A stretch of 64,000 nucleotides of DNA from Piscicola geometra. Its lineage: Eukaryota; Annelida; Clitellata; Hirudinida; Piscicolidae. Below the pieces are notes generated by a model. The model was not told the origin of the DNA and did not search any database. It saw only the letters and a list, made by a program, of their open reading frames with translations. Below are positions 22,476 to 63,259 of the stretch, piece after piece (the first letter of the stretch is position 1; the number at the start of each line of letters is the position of its first letter). The position numbers and the translations under genes were made by a program. Location of the stretch: positions 3,057,595-3,121,594 of the forward strand of contig OX030957.1 of assembly GCA_943735955.1 (NCBI GenBank), in the 5' to 3' direction.

Positions 22476-24964
22476 AATCATCACCATCATCATCATCATC
22501 GTTATCATAACAAAACCAACATCATTTACATTACCAACTCAAACAACACCAACATTATCCTATCATCGCCATCATCATCAGCGTCATCATTTTCTAAATA
22601 ATATTTTCAAGATTTAAAAATAAAACCTAAAATCATTATTTTCATCAGAAATGTTTTTACAAGTCGGTGAGTTTAATTTTTATTATTTTTCAAAGCTTCG
22701 AGAGAATGCTACGTTGTGACATTGTTACATCGCACTGAAAGGTCAATCACTTGAAAGAGTCGAAAAAAGTCAGATGAAAAAAATGTTTGTAGCTTTTGAA
22801 TTCAAAATAGTTTGTTTTTTCTAAAGTTTGAGATTAGGTTTATTAATTTTTTGCATGTGGTGAGTGTGTGCAGAGCTTCAAACGAAGTTGGAGTTAATGG
22901 CATGATGGGAGTAATGAGTCTGACGAGGTAAAATAAATGAAAAAATATACCGTAAAAATAACTTAAGTTTCAAATATTTAAATAAATTTAATTTTATATT
23001 TTATTATAATTATAATATATAGTTTTATGATTTAACTCATAATTCTTAGCTCTAATTATAAATATTATAAGCTCTTGGGCCATTCTTCCGGTCTTTAGTA
23101 AATCATGATGAAAAAAGATAACTAAAAAAAGACGATTTAATACAATATATTTACAATAAACTCATATTATTTTAATTTATAAAAAAAACATCCAAAAACT
23201 ACCTCTTATCCAGGGCTGCTGTTATTCAATGCAGTTCCTTCAAGTCCTTTTTCAAAACAGGCAACGCAACCGAAACATGCATCATTGCTTCTCTACAATC
23301 TTGCCTCCAGACATTTCTATCTCTCGTGTAACTGTATCCTAATGAAAACGAACGAGAGACCAGCTCTGCAGCGCTTTGTGGAGCTTTCTTGTGTGAGTTT
23401 CAGTGCAAACAGTCTCAAAAAACAAATTTTTAGAACTTAAATATTTTAATTATATTTGCAATCGAAACAGCTTATTGTTTAAAATTCTTCTACTCCTGAC
23501 GTTTCCAAAGCAAAAGAATCAAAGCTTCACGCAGCCTTCTTAAGATTCACTTTTAAGCATTCCGAAGGCAGCTCCACCCGTCTCCATCCCTCTCTCACTC
23601 CCCTCTGCATCTTATGAAGCAGTCCTTTCTCTATTTTGCTTCTTCTCTCACTCTTCCATCCCCTCTCAATACCTTCTCTTTTCCTCACGCAAACTTACTT
23701 TTAACATGTCTTTATTCTTCTTTTTGATAAAATCTATTCATTTTATTTTTTTCCTTTCAAATTTATTTTTCTTATATCGTTTTCTTATATTTTTTTCAAT
23801 TTTAAAAATCTCAGAATATAAATCTCTTTCTTCTTATCTCCTCCACTGGATTCACAATTCAACAACTTGAAACTTTTTCGACTTCAAACTCCTCTCAAGA
23901 CATCGCTTATCAGCCCCCGAAACATTAACAATGCTACCACAACGATTCGATCCCATCACCACAACCCTGCCATGGGGAACAGCCTCCGAAACACAAACCC
24001 TTCCATCGTCATCACGCCATCCAGCCTCGCAGGCCCTTGTGTGCTCACGAATAATTGAGCGCTGTATCATCAGTTCGCTTGCGTCTATTTCCACTCCATT
24101 TCGTTTTTTTATACTTTATCGGATACTCAATCGTTCTTTCGTCTAATCCAATTTTTTTCCTTTTATCTCTTGACTGAAAGCCTCAGGGAGGTGAAGTGAA
24201 GGCGATGTTGGAGTCGGATTCTTGTGTGGTTGATTCATATCGACGTTGAAATACGTTAACAATTCAGTGAAAGGAATTGAGGAAGCAAGTTTTTAAGAAA
24301 TTAAATTAGCAGAATTTGAGATTTTTCCGATTAGCAAGCAAAAATGGACTTTAAAAAACTGGCTTGTTTATTGCGAAAATATTTTATGGGCAATAAAGCT
24401 TAAACTAAGCTTTCCATTTATTTATTTGTCAGTCTTTACCTGGTTAGAGAAAGCTTTAAAATAAAAATAAAATAGTTTTAATTTAAGTATTTTCTCCACT
24501 TTTACACGATTTCAACTTTTGAAAAGAGAAATTTTATAATGTTGTCTTGATGAAGTTGCATTTTTGATAAGAATGTCTCTTTTGAGAGGATGAGAAGATC
24601 AGTGAAGTGGTTGTCATGGTACCGGATACTATAGTAAGAATGCTGGTGATGATGGCAGTGTTTGCAGTGGTGATGATGATTATGAAGATGATAGAGATGC
24701 TAATGGTGATGATAGTGATGAAGATGATGAAGATTTTAGTGTTGCAGAAAATTAGCATTGTTGAAACAAGGGAGATTAATGAGCTGATGCTATTATCCAC
24801 CCATCCATCCATTCATTCATTCATCCATCCTTCCATTTATCCATACATCCATTTATCCATCCATCTATTTATCCATCTATCTATTTATCCATCCATCTAT
24901 TTAGAATCCAATCATTAATCTTTTTTCCCATTCATTCACTTACAGAATTTTTGTTCCTTGACTA

Positions 24965-25255
24965 GTTCACTCAATCCTCCATGTATCCATTCACTCAATC
25001 CTCCATGCATCCATTCACTCAATCCTCCATGCATCCATTCACTCAATCCTCCATGCATCCATTCACTCAATCCTCCATGCATCCATTCACTCAATCCTCC
25101 ATGCATCCATTCACTCAATCCTCCATGCATCCATTCACTCAATCCTCCATGCATCCATTCACTCAATCTTCCATGCATCCATTCACTCAATCCTCCATGC
25201 ATCCATTCACTCAATCTTCCATGCATCCATTCACTCAATCCTCCATGCATCCATC
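24965..25255. repeat. 24-bp minisatellite, about 12 copies
   Basis: The unit ACTCAATCCTCCATGCATCC plus ATTC repeats about 12 times with only C/T changes (CCTCC to CTTCC) and one ATGTAT variant. Because 24 is divisible by three, several frames on both strands stay open. Confidence 0.95.
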
Positions 25256-26899
25256 TCCTAAATTAATACCCACATCTCCCAAGGGCCTGCATGAAATGCT
25301 TATTTAATACTCAAGCTTCAAGCTCCCCCTCCATGCACACAACATGCACACGCGTGTACGTCTCATGCAACGTCATATTCCTCCTTCTTTGATCACCCTC
25401 CCTCGTGTATGCTTTCAACTTTTCCGGAATTAAAGTGAGAACAAATATAATCTTGAAAAGTGCTTTTTTTGAAGATTTTTAATTGATTTTTTTCTATTGA
25501 AAGAAATTTAATGACGCACTCAAAAGATAAAATGAATTGACGGAAAATATAATTTTTCCGACATTTAAAGCATTTATTTTATTTCGCCTATAAATCAGAT
25601 GATTGCAAGCAATTCTATTTCTATGAAACCTCAAATAAATGGATCTTTGCAGAGCTCATAACTCGCGTGGAATAACTGTGTTAAACTCTAGTAAATCATT
25701 CTACATACCAACGCACATATCAGCACGTGTTTTAAAAAAAGAAAATAATTAAAATTTCATGAAAACTATTGAAAAGTTATTTAAAGATTCCAAATGTGTT
25801 TACATTGTGAATGCATAGGGATTGAATGCATAACCATCATTCACCCAGTGCTCCAGTCACGGCATTCCTTTAATTCTTTTTTGAATTTTCTTTCACTACG
25901 CCATGCAAATGACTTTCTGGAAAGTTATTACATTTATAAAGCCTTGTAAATGTTCGCTTATCTTGCTCAAGAGATTGCCTGCTCTTCGCCCTACTGCTGG
26001 TATCTTTGCTCAGCTCTTCAGTATACCCCTTCATATTTTCTTGCGAGTGGATGTACGCTCAGAACATTTTCTGGAATGAAAGAAGGAAGAAAGAAGAAGA
26101 AAAAAGAATGTAGTCTGCCTACTGATGTGACTGATTTTATGTTTCATGAAAAGAAAGTCAACTAATCAAACTATTTGTTAAATTGAATTTATCATTCTGT
26201 TGAAGAAGAAGAAGAAAAAGAAGAAGTAAAGAAGAAGAAAAAGAAAAAGAAGAAGAGTGAGTTAAAAGTTTATCGTGAGTAAAAGGTTTAGGGTGATTGA
26301 ATGTTTGATTCAAAATGATTAATTAAGTGAATGAGTCAGTCTCAAACAAGGATTAAGATAATTGAGCCATTACTCTTTAAAGCCTAGTGAGGTTTTGTGC
26401 CTAAAGTACAAAATCCCCTTTTAAAGTACACAAGTTGTCACATCTATTTCTGCATTATAATCTTTATTTAGTTTCTTTCTTGGAAAAAGAGGCATTTTGA
26501 ACACATAAGGTGAACGCACTAGAAAGTTCATTAGTTATTCTTGAGCCTAACAGCCTCTATGCAGTGTGAGTCGTGGTGAGGTTTGATTGGTTGTAGTTTT
26601 CGGTAAATGTTTAAAATTCTTCTATAAAACACGCATTTTAAAATAAATAAAATTTAAAATTTTTTTACTTAATTTATTTACTTAATTCGTAACTTAATTT
26701 ATGAACATTTTGTTTTTTTCAAATTACCTGTTGATTGCTAGAAAATCGGTTTGTTAGTTAGTCATTGCTAGGAAACAACTGAAAAGCATTTCAAATGTTT
26801 GCATTCCACTTCCTTCAGGCTTAGATTCATTTTTGCGAGAATCTTTCATAATAAACTTACAATTTTACGTTTTAAACATAATTTATTTGAACTAAACAG

Positions 26900-29800
26900 A
26901 TGAAGAAAGAAGAGCGAAGCAGGTTTCTCCGGCACACAGTTCTATGCAGCACAATCCTTCTCTTCAACAACCTCCTGCATCCGTGCTATGGCGAGTTAAA
27001 GTCGATGAAGTTCAAACCTCCACCGCAAACAGACGAAGAAACACACTCGATGTTTCTGCCAGACAACCTCAAGTGTGACGCATGCCAGGCTATTGCCTAC
27101 CAGGTCAGAGATGCATTGCTTTGGAATTGAAGATTTTAGGTTAGATTGTGAATTTTAAATGGGGTGAAAGTATGAAAGACCATGCACTGAATGCTATGTT
27201 GGAGAATTTCAATTTACAAAATGTGTTAGGAAATGATTGACTTTATGAATTTGCAACTTGCAAGCCTATTTAGGAAATCTAACATCTATCATGTTGTTTT
27301 TATCAATTTTTTTTCATAGCGCTTGTGATCACAACGCAAAAAAGTTATTAAAACGTCATGGAAGGCTTTGGAAACTATTTATATGAGATCAACTTGGCGT
27401 TTCCTAAAGCCTCTAGAAAAATTGTGTTTTTTTCATATATATTTAGGACTTGCTGACACCTACTTGGCGACAACTTTATTAGCACCCAGGCGCACAAATG
27501 CACTTTTGTATTGGTCATTCGCATAAGACTTGTGTGTTTCCTTTTGGAGGGGTTAACTAGCTTAGAATTCTTTAAGACCTCGAAAGAGCTTTCCGGGTGG
27601 AGTGAATTTAAGCTCATTTCGAGGATGTAAGAACGAGAATAAAGCGAGAGAAATAATAAGTTTTATAATATATATATAATAGAAAATAAAGAAAGAAAGT
27701 TAATGGAAAAAGAGGAATAGAATACATTATTGTGCCTATGAAGACGGAAAGAAAAGGAAAAAGAGAATTAGAAGGAAAAAGAAACACGATGTGGATTTAT
27801 AACTGACCAGATAACCCAGATTTTCAATTAATCGATTGATGCTTGACTGAGTGGATGGAAAAATAAATAAATGGATGAAAGAAGTGAAGGTTGATTGAAA
27901 ATAAGTATTTCGGACTAAATGTATTTTACAATATAAGCTACTTCAAGATCATTGACTGTAAGGAAAGAGATTTATAACATAATTTCATGGTTAGATGATG
28001 TGTGTATAGAATCCACGTTGTTGGAATGGTCGGTGTTTGGAATACTTATTTTTTTATATAAAGACTTTCATAAACGCAAGGATGGTATAATATCAATAAA
28101 ATGGTGTGAAAAAGTATTTTTAAGTACATTTTCTTCATTAATTCATTCTATAAGCTTATTTGAATAATGCACTGGCAGTCTAGAACTGTGAAACTTGATC
28201 ACATCTGTAGCAACGATCAATAGAAAAGCATTTCATTTCTTTCACTTTTTTCTTTTTCTCACCATAATTTTTTTCCAGTAAAACTTAATTTTCATTTAAT
28301 GAATTTCAGATTAGTTTCCATTTTAGGCCATTTCGAAATAAATCATCAATCTTCAATCCCTTTAAAAAGCTTCTAAATGAGAAAAAAGTTCTACAGTTTT
28401 TTACATTATTCACATTACTTTCATCTTTTGCTCTTTCAAACTCATTTTCTCAATTTTCAATGCCTCCAAACATAAAAAAAATCCATCTTTTACATCTTCA
28501 ACATGCAACTTCCCTCTCCCACTCTCCCAGGTTTACCACAAACTGCAAGAGTTCAATCGCCTCCACAGAAACTTCCGTTACAACTTGCCCGAGTACGAGC
28601 TGATTGACCTGCTGGAGCGTACCTGCGACTCGAATTCCTTTCAGAGGTTCCGTCTTGGTTGTAAGATGGTAAATGGCTTGAAAGGGGCGGTAAGGTGAGT
28701 TCTGTAATTGGTTTTCAAACTAAGTTTTGGTGGTCTAATGGCGGTGTTTTACTTTTTCATAAACATATTTTTGTTGATTCTCCTTAATTCTCACAAGCAC
28801 AGTGTTAATTCAGTATACAAAAACAGCAACTAATAATCGCACTACATTCGTACTTGCTAAAATGAACTGTTAAAATATAACGATTTAAATGTGTTGAAAA
28901 TAATTAAATGATAATGTAAGCCAAACTATTGATTTTTCATACTTTAAATACAAAACTTTAAAATCCCAAACCTTTCTCACTCCTTTTCACCACATTCATC
29001 TCAGTGTAACATTGCATTTTATTTAATTTTATTGTATTCACATTTATTTTATTTTATAGCATTATAAAGTTTTTATTTTATAGCATTATAAAGTTTTTAT
29101 TTTATAGCATTATAAAGTTTTTATTTTATGGCATTAAAATGCGTTTTATTTTGCTGCGTTAAAATGTATTTAATTTTGTAGGATTAAAATGTATTTAATT
29201 TTGTAGGATTAAAATGTATTTAATTTTACATCATTAAAATTTATTAAGTTTTATGGAATTAAAATTTATTTAATTTTAAACCCATTTATTCTCATTTTAT
29301 TGAACAAAATGACATTTATTTGACTCGTACAATGCTACCACGGCGACAGTTATGGTTTGAAGAGCGTGGAAGGCGAAAACCGCTTGAACGGACCCGGAGT
29401 GACCGCTTCTGAAAACACGCCTGGAATGATATCTGGTGGTGGCAGGTGGCCTGGAAGGTTGGTAGTGGTTGTTGGTGGTGGTTGTTGGTGGTTGGGTGAT
29501 GGGGGGGGGTCTGGTAGTTTTGTGTTGGTTGTTGGTGGTGGGTAAAGGTGATCTGGAAGCTGATGGTGCCTAAGGGAGGGATTTGTTGAGGGTGGTTGCT
29601 TTCAGTGATGTGTTTTTTTCTTGGCCTCCTCCAATACTCTTGCAACACTTTCAGAGTATCCAAGATCTGCTTCGATTTCATCGAGAAGCTAGGAGAAGAG
29701 AAGTTCTACTCGTTCTACAAAAAAGACCCCCAAAACTACAATAAGTTCTACACGGCTTTGTGCGAAGGGACTGAAAAGGAGCTTTCATCGTGTGTGAAAG

Positions 29801-29904
29801 TGCATAAAGCTGAAATGAAAGTTAAAGCTGAAGATGATGATGAAGAAGATGATGAAGGAGATGATGAAGATGCAGAAGATGAGGTGACGAGAGTGGATCT
29901 TTAG
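26900..29904 (+). CDS. MZB1: MZB1-like (pERp1) saposin-type ER protein
   Basis: MZB1 is an ER-resident folding helper of the DUF3456/saposin-like group, related to canopy proteins. Exons: 26900-27103, 28531-28646, 29350-29445 and 29655-29904 (TAG); phases agree and give 221 residues. An N-terminal hydrophobic stretch (VLCSTILLFNNLL) looks like a signal peptide. Then come LPDNLKCDACQAIAYQ, ELIDLLERTCDSNSFQ, YGLKSVEGENRLNGPGV, ICFDFIEKLGEEKFYSFY and FYTALCEGTEKELSSC. This gives six cysteines in the family order, and RLNGPGV matches the human RLTGPGL. After the domain comes an Asp/Glu-rich tail and the end TRVDL, where human MZB1 ends in the ER signal REEL; retrieval by VDL is unsure. Intron 3 holds AT-rich tandem repeats of 24-25 bp. 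A canopy-family member is the alternative. Confidence 0.88.
29040..29290. repeat. AT-rich 24/25-bp tandem repeats in MZB1 intron 3
   Basis: Three to four copies of GCATTATAAAGTTTTTATTT plus TATA are followed by several copies of a related unit containing GGATTAAAATGTATTTAATT. This looks like local tandem duplication inside the intron. Confidence 0.8.
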
Positions 29905-58182
<28,278 letters not shown>

Positions 58183-59103
58183 TCCATTTGAGTCATTCAT
58201 TCAACCATCCAAACCATATCACAGTTGTTATCACTTGTACAAAAGCAGTTCTAATTGTACAGCCGTCGCCATCTACTATTAAGGAAAAATCATCGTGGAA
58301 ATTCACTGGTCAAAGGTGTTTATTGAAGCCATTATTAGCCCTCTCTACACCCCAAACACACCGAAAACCTCGTTAAATCACTGAACGTCTTGTCGATTCT
58401 ACAGGAAGATGATGATAAAATGGTTAGAGATTCTTTGGAAAGCCATTAGAAACTTTAATTGCGTCTAGTCAAGCGTGACCAAACTGAAATTAATTGTGCG
58501 TCAAGATTATAAATTATTTTTCAAAGAATTATTTTCAATGTCGACTTGCGAGTACATACATTTGCGAATACACGACTTTCAGAAATAAATATTTAATAAA
58601 GCCGTTAAATTTCAAGAATCCTCAACAATTTATGATTAAATACTCAATTAAATACATTCGTAAAGGTAATGTAGTTTAAATTTACAGATTTCAAGAGTTT
58701 ATAACGATGAGGTGCAGGCAGGCGACAAGCAAAGCATCACAGAAGCATTGTAAGAGCTAGAAGTTACATTTACATCTGTAATTGCATATAGAATGTTATG
58801 TACATAAAAATATTGCTAAAACAATTGAGGCATTTAAGATTTTAATTATTATTACTCAGGCTGTAGTATGCTAAAAACGAAAGCTTGGCCAGCACTGAAC
58901 TATGGAAATGTCAATGGTTAAGAAGCAGCATGACAAATATTTGCAAGACAGAAAAAGAACAACAAAAGTTAATGGATAAATCTATACAACACAGCCTAAT
59001 GTATGAAACCCCTCTAAAATAAATCTATTGAAGAAAATTAATGTTGATGAATCAGTGGATGACAAGAAGCAATGGATGCATAATTCATTTGTTAAAGACA
59101 AAA
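58183..59103. other. Intergenic region, no feature seen
   Basis: AT-rich DNA between the convergent TCF/LEF gene and the tail exon ending at 59104. An AATAAA at about 58584 could end TCF/LEF transcripts. Confidence 0.4.
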
Positions 59104-59584
59104 TCAGGTTTTGGCCCTTGAAATTTGTTTGAGAGCAGAGGTTTTGGTGAAGTCAATGCAGGCATATGAAGTTTCATTCAGAGGCCCGGCAGAACCCGGA
59201 ACCAGCCCTTGTGCCTGTCCCACTGATGATTGGTCTGAATCAGAATGGGGGTTGCCAGAGTATTTTTCCTTTGAAAGAGCATCAAAATCCAAGTCAATGT
59301 AGTTAAGAGGACTTTTTTGAATTGTTCTGTTCCTGTCAACACCTTTTTGACATACTGATAAGTTTTCATCACTGCTTACTTCTTGAAGAGTAACATATCC
59401 ATCTGCTGTCTTGCCCATTGACGTGTAAGCAATATCTCGTTCACTGTTGTAAAGCATCTCCACAGGTGCTTGTTCTGAAGGAAAATCGCTCATGCTTTGA
59501 GTAATTGATTTAATTCGAGATGGTTTTCTAATATTGCTATCTTCTACTTGTTCCTCCACGTTAACATAAAAGACAGAAGACATT
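59104..59584 (-). CDS. Tyrosine-motif tail exon (alternative receptor tail or separate gene)
   Basis: A 159-codon open frame on the minus strand, preceded by an acceptor-like TTTTAAG/AATGTC in phase 2, the same phase as the receptor tail exon 61192-60625. It is rich in tyrosine motifs: VFYVNV and LNYIDL fit the ITIM pattern (V/L-x-Y-x-x-L/V), TSYACI fits the ITSM pattern (T-x-Y-x-x-V/I), and IAYTSM and DGYVTL are looser fits. The rest is Ser/Glu-rich and disordered, ending ISRAKT. No membrane segment or signal peptide is present. It can be joined to the transmembrane exon 61579-61399 in frame (giving LLRGR then MSSVFYVNV), so it may be an alternative or additional cytoplasmic tail. The ATG inside it could instead start a small adaptor-like protein. 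Confidence 0.6.
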
Positions 59585-59798
59585 CTTAAAACTAAATAAT
59601 TACATTAATATACTTGCAGAGCTACTCGATAAGTATGTAAATACAATGTTGGTCTTTTCACTTTTCAATCGTACGCACAATGAAGTTAGACAGAGAATTG
59701 AAAATTTTTATTTTATTAAACGTTTAGATGATTTAATCATTAATTGTAATTCTTCTAAATTAGGTCTATTTAAATTACATGATTAAGGAAATTGAAAA

Positions 59799-60238
59799 GC
59801 CTCATAAATATAGCAGCCATGGAAAAGGTTTCATGAATTATCAAACGGTAATTCCTTAAATTTAATCATTGGCTTTTAAAAATATAAATAAGTTGTTATA
59901 CAAATATGTTGGAGAATGAGCCTCATTGCAAAAAGCAGCCATGGAATAGGTTTCATGAATTTTCAAACGGTAATTCCTTGTCTAATCATCGGCCAATTCT
60001 CCATTTTGAAAAGCTTGAACTTATGAAGTGCGGACGATAATCTCAAAGGTAAAGACAAAAAGAATTTTTAATATAACTAATTTTAAAATGTTATAAAACA
60101 AGCCTCATTGCAAAATGCAGCCATGGAATAGGTTTCATGAATTTTCAAACGGTAATTCCTTGTGTTTAATCATCGGCCAATTGACATTTTGAAGTTTTAA
60201 TTTTCAAAGCGCACGCGATAATCTCAGAGGTAGTGACG
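59799..60238. repeat. Three diverged copies of an interspersed repeat
   Basis: Copies at 59799-59873 (partial), 59920-60050 and 60102-60238. They share GCCTCATTGCAAAA, CAGCCATGGAATAGGTTTCA, TCAAACGGTAATTCCTT and AATCATCGGCCAATT. The last two also share CGATAATCTCA and start 182 bp apart. There is no open frame in them. They lie between the two receptor tail exons. Confidence 0.9.
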
Positions 60239-60624
60239 AAATTACATCTTCACGAAAGTCTGAAAAATTCAATCCATCATCGATATATCGCAGTGATTTT
60301 AATAATAAAACATTTTTGAATTTACAAAATATCAATGGGTAAAGACATGGACTAAAAACAGAAAAACTAAGAAATAGAAAGAAATGAGGAATCAGCTCAT
60401 CCTAGTCTTTTTATACTAAACAAACAAAGACTGTAAATAAATTCAAGATATCTTTTAAAATACATCTTTATAAATAGTAAGTTGAATTATAAATTCAAAT
60501 AGTTCATGAAGAATATAGCTCATAATTTTACTAAAAAATGTTCAAAAATTATTCTTAAAAAAAAGTTTTTAAAAAGCTTTTGATGTTTTACGGGAAATTT
60601 TTTAATAATTTAATTAATGTCTTC

Positions 60625-63244
60625 TTAGCCTTTCCATTCTAGGTCAGCATACATGAGAGCTTCTTCATCGTGTTTGCTTGGATCTGGCACAAGGTTGATT
60701 ACCTGTGCATAGTTGGTCAGGCCTCTGTCATCCCCTACACACGCATACCCGTCAAAAACATTATTATCGTAATTATCAATTTTTGCGTTCTTTGTATCTG
60801 TTTCTTTTTCATTATTGTATGGATTATCTTTAAAATTTTCTTTAACTGATTCTGTATTCTCATAAATTAGTTTGGATTTTGTTAGTTTTCTTTCTGAAGA
60901 AATGTCATCTTTTGGTTTGCTGCTGGTATGGGCTGACTTTCTAGCGCTATTTTTCTTACTCCGTTTGTTCATGACTTTTATACTGATCGTAGTCGTTTCT
61001 ATTAATTGGGTTAAACCCTGTTTTTCTCCACTTCCTACATGATGGCTGTTTCCACCCTCACCACCTCCAACCATTTTTCTTCTACCATCTCTACCACCAC
61101 CTTCAGCACCATCTTTATCGCTTTCATAATTTCCATCAAGCGCTTTGTTCTGTTTTGACTTTTTAAAGTTCACTCTCAAAGAATCTTTTTTTCTAAAAAA
61201 ATGAATATTTTAATAATTTATAATTGGCTAGATGCCAACAGATTTTAATAAATACAACTTCAAAGATCTTTAACCATCTCATTCATAAGTTTTAACATAT
61301 TTTTCCCTCTTTGTAATATATTATAAAAACTTTTTTTTAGTAAATAATAGTCATACATTTTAATATTTTGTTTAAATTTAAGACATCTTTTATCTAACCT
61401 TCCTCTCAAAAGAAAAATGAACACGATGACAGCGCTGAGAACCAGGGCTGTCAAAATGCACACCAAGAGAACAATTTGCCAAGTCAGCAGAGGTTTCTCT
61501 GTTTTTGTGTTTTTTGTAATTTTTTCTGTAATGTAGGGTGTGGTGTTTACTGTTTGCATTGTCGTAGAAGGTAGAAAGTCTGGTGTGTGTGTGCGTGTGT
61601 GAAGTTTTAGAAAATTAAGAGAACGAAACTTTTCGTTTTAAAGTCATTCAAATGAATTTTAGTCACTCAGAGATTTAACGCTGGACAACTCAGGCTGTCA
61701 TTACTGACACATTCACCAATGCCGCCATCACCACCACCAACATCACTACCGAATTCACTACCCCCACCAAATTAACCCCACCACCACCACCAACCTCACT
61801 ACCAAATTCACTACCCCCACCAAATTAACCCCACCACCACCACCAACCTCACTACCAAATTCACTACCCCCACCAAATTAACCCCACCACCACCACCAAC
61901 ATCACTACCGAATTCACTACCCTCACCAAATTAACCCCACCACCATCACCAACCTCACTACCAAATTCACTACCCCCACCAAATTAACCCCACCACCACC
62001 ACCAACCTCACTACCAAATTCACTACCCCCACCAAATTAACCCCACCACCACCACCAACATCACTTCCGAATTCACTACCCCCACCAAATTAACCCCACC
62101 ACCATCACCAACCTCACTACCAAATTCGCTACCCCCACCAAATTAACCCCACCACCACCACCAACATCACTACCGAATTCACTACCCCCACCAAATTAAC
62201 CCCACCACCACCACCAACATCACTACCGAATTTACTACCCCCACCAAATTAACCCCACCACCATCACCAACCTCACTACCAAATTCACTACTCCCACCAA
62301 ATTAACCCCACCACCATTTCCACCACGAAATCCATCCTACCCCCCCCCCCCTTCCCACATCCACCACTCGTACCTTTGATGCACAAAAAGTTATATACTT
62401 TCCCGGTCTGAAATAATTCAAAATGTATACCACTTTGAGCAAAGAAAGGCACCCAATCAGGGTTAACATTGTTTCTTTCGTAACCTGTGAGGTGATTTCA
62501 TTTTGACATGTGACTGATCAGACATTTTAGAGAAAACTCGATTCTTTTATTCAATATACATTTTTTCAGCTTTTAATAAATATTCTCACGAATTTGACTT
62601 TTCTTCCAGTACCACGTTCCGTTTCTGAATACGTGGCCGAGACTTAGAATAAAGTTGCTGATATTTTTTTCTTTTCGAAGGACTGTTTGATTGAAGTGGT
62701 ATAATGGAAGAATTATTAAATGTTGAAAAAAAGTTTTACAATATTTCTAAAAGGTTTAAGCAAGTTATGATTATTCATCTAGCTCCCCAAAGTCACCTTG
62801 TTCGAACTGTTCGAGTTCCATCTTTATATCTTTATTTTTTATTTCAACATCGAAATAAGGGGGCTTGCATTGTGGATTGAAGAAGGTGTTCATCGAAGGC
62901 TCGTCCCCTTCCGGTATCATGAAGCAGTACTTACTGTAGCAGAAGTCAATGTTTTTGACTTTGTTTGAGACCACAAGCGGAAAAACTGTTTTGTAAATAA
63001 AACAAAAATAAAATGCTTGAAATAGTTTATGTTGGTTTTTGCTATAGTGGGATTTTTTCATAGTTGTGATGTTAAGGAAATGATAGTTTCACGGGGTGTG
63101 TTATTGTGGTTAAATAGTTTGGTTTTTGGAACCGTTCTGATTCTTTAAATAAAATTTATTACTCAAATATATTTTATAAATTATGTTTTGAAGACTTTTT
63201 GTGTGAATAAACTCACATGCTAGTAACACGACGGCGACGAACAT
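60625..63244 (-). CDS. Novel small type I membrane receptor with ITIM/ITSM-like tail
   Basis: Minus-strand exons in order: 63244-63217, 62985-62797, 61579-61399 and 61192-60625 (stop). Phases 1, 1 and 2 agree, giving 321 residues. Residues 1-16 (MFVAVVLLAFFPLVVS) look like a signal peptide. The ectodomain is only about 90 residues, with three cysteines (FCYSKYC, PQCKPPYF) and a Thr-rich stalk (VNTTPYITEKITKNT). One transmembrane helix follows at about 108-130 (IVLLVCILTALVLSAVIVFI) with a basic stop-transfer RGR. The tail of about 190 residues is basic and Ser-rich, then carries LIYENT, DGYACV, TNYAQV (ITSM-like) and LMYADL (ITIM) near its end. The layout resembles inhibitory receptors that recruit SH2 phosphatases, but I recognise no ectodomain family. 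Function is therefore inference. Confidence 0.75.
61718..62330. repeat. 53-bp minisatellite, about 11 copies
   Basis: The unit of 53 bp contains CCAAATTAACCCCACCACCA and CACTACC(A/G)AATTCACTACC. AATTAACCCC recurs at 61771, 61824, 61877 and so on, each 53 bp apart. Two sub-types (CCTCACTACCAAATTC and CATCACTACCGAATTC) are intermixed. It lies in receptor intron 62796-61580. The period is not a multiple of three and each unit carries a TAA. Confidence 0.95.
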
Positions 63245-63259
63245 CTCATCTAGAAGCAA

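Larger units (their letters stand above)
17425..26899. other. Gene-poor region with simple repeats
   Basis: No gene could be supported in these 9.5 kb. It holds a 27-bp-unit repeat (about 21000-21260), a GAT-rich stretch (about 22255-22360) facing an ATC stretch (22437-22505), CATC-type tetranucleotides (24795-24900), the 24-bp minisatellite (24965-25255) and a GAA-rich stretch (about 26200-26255). It may contain promoters or enhancers that I cannot identify by eye. Confidence 0.5.

Noticed and set aside
24936..25307. CRISPR-like array of 24-bp repeats
   Set aside because: There are no unique spacers between copies; this is an uninterrupted minisatellite in a eukaryotic genome.
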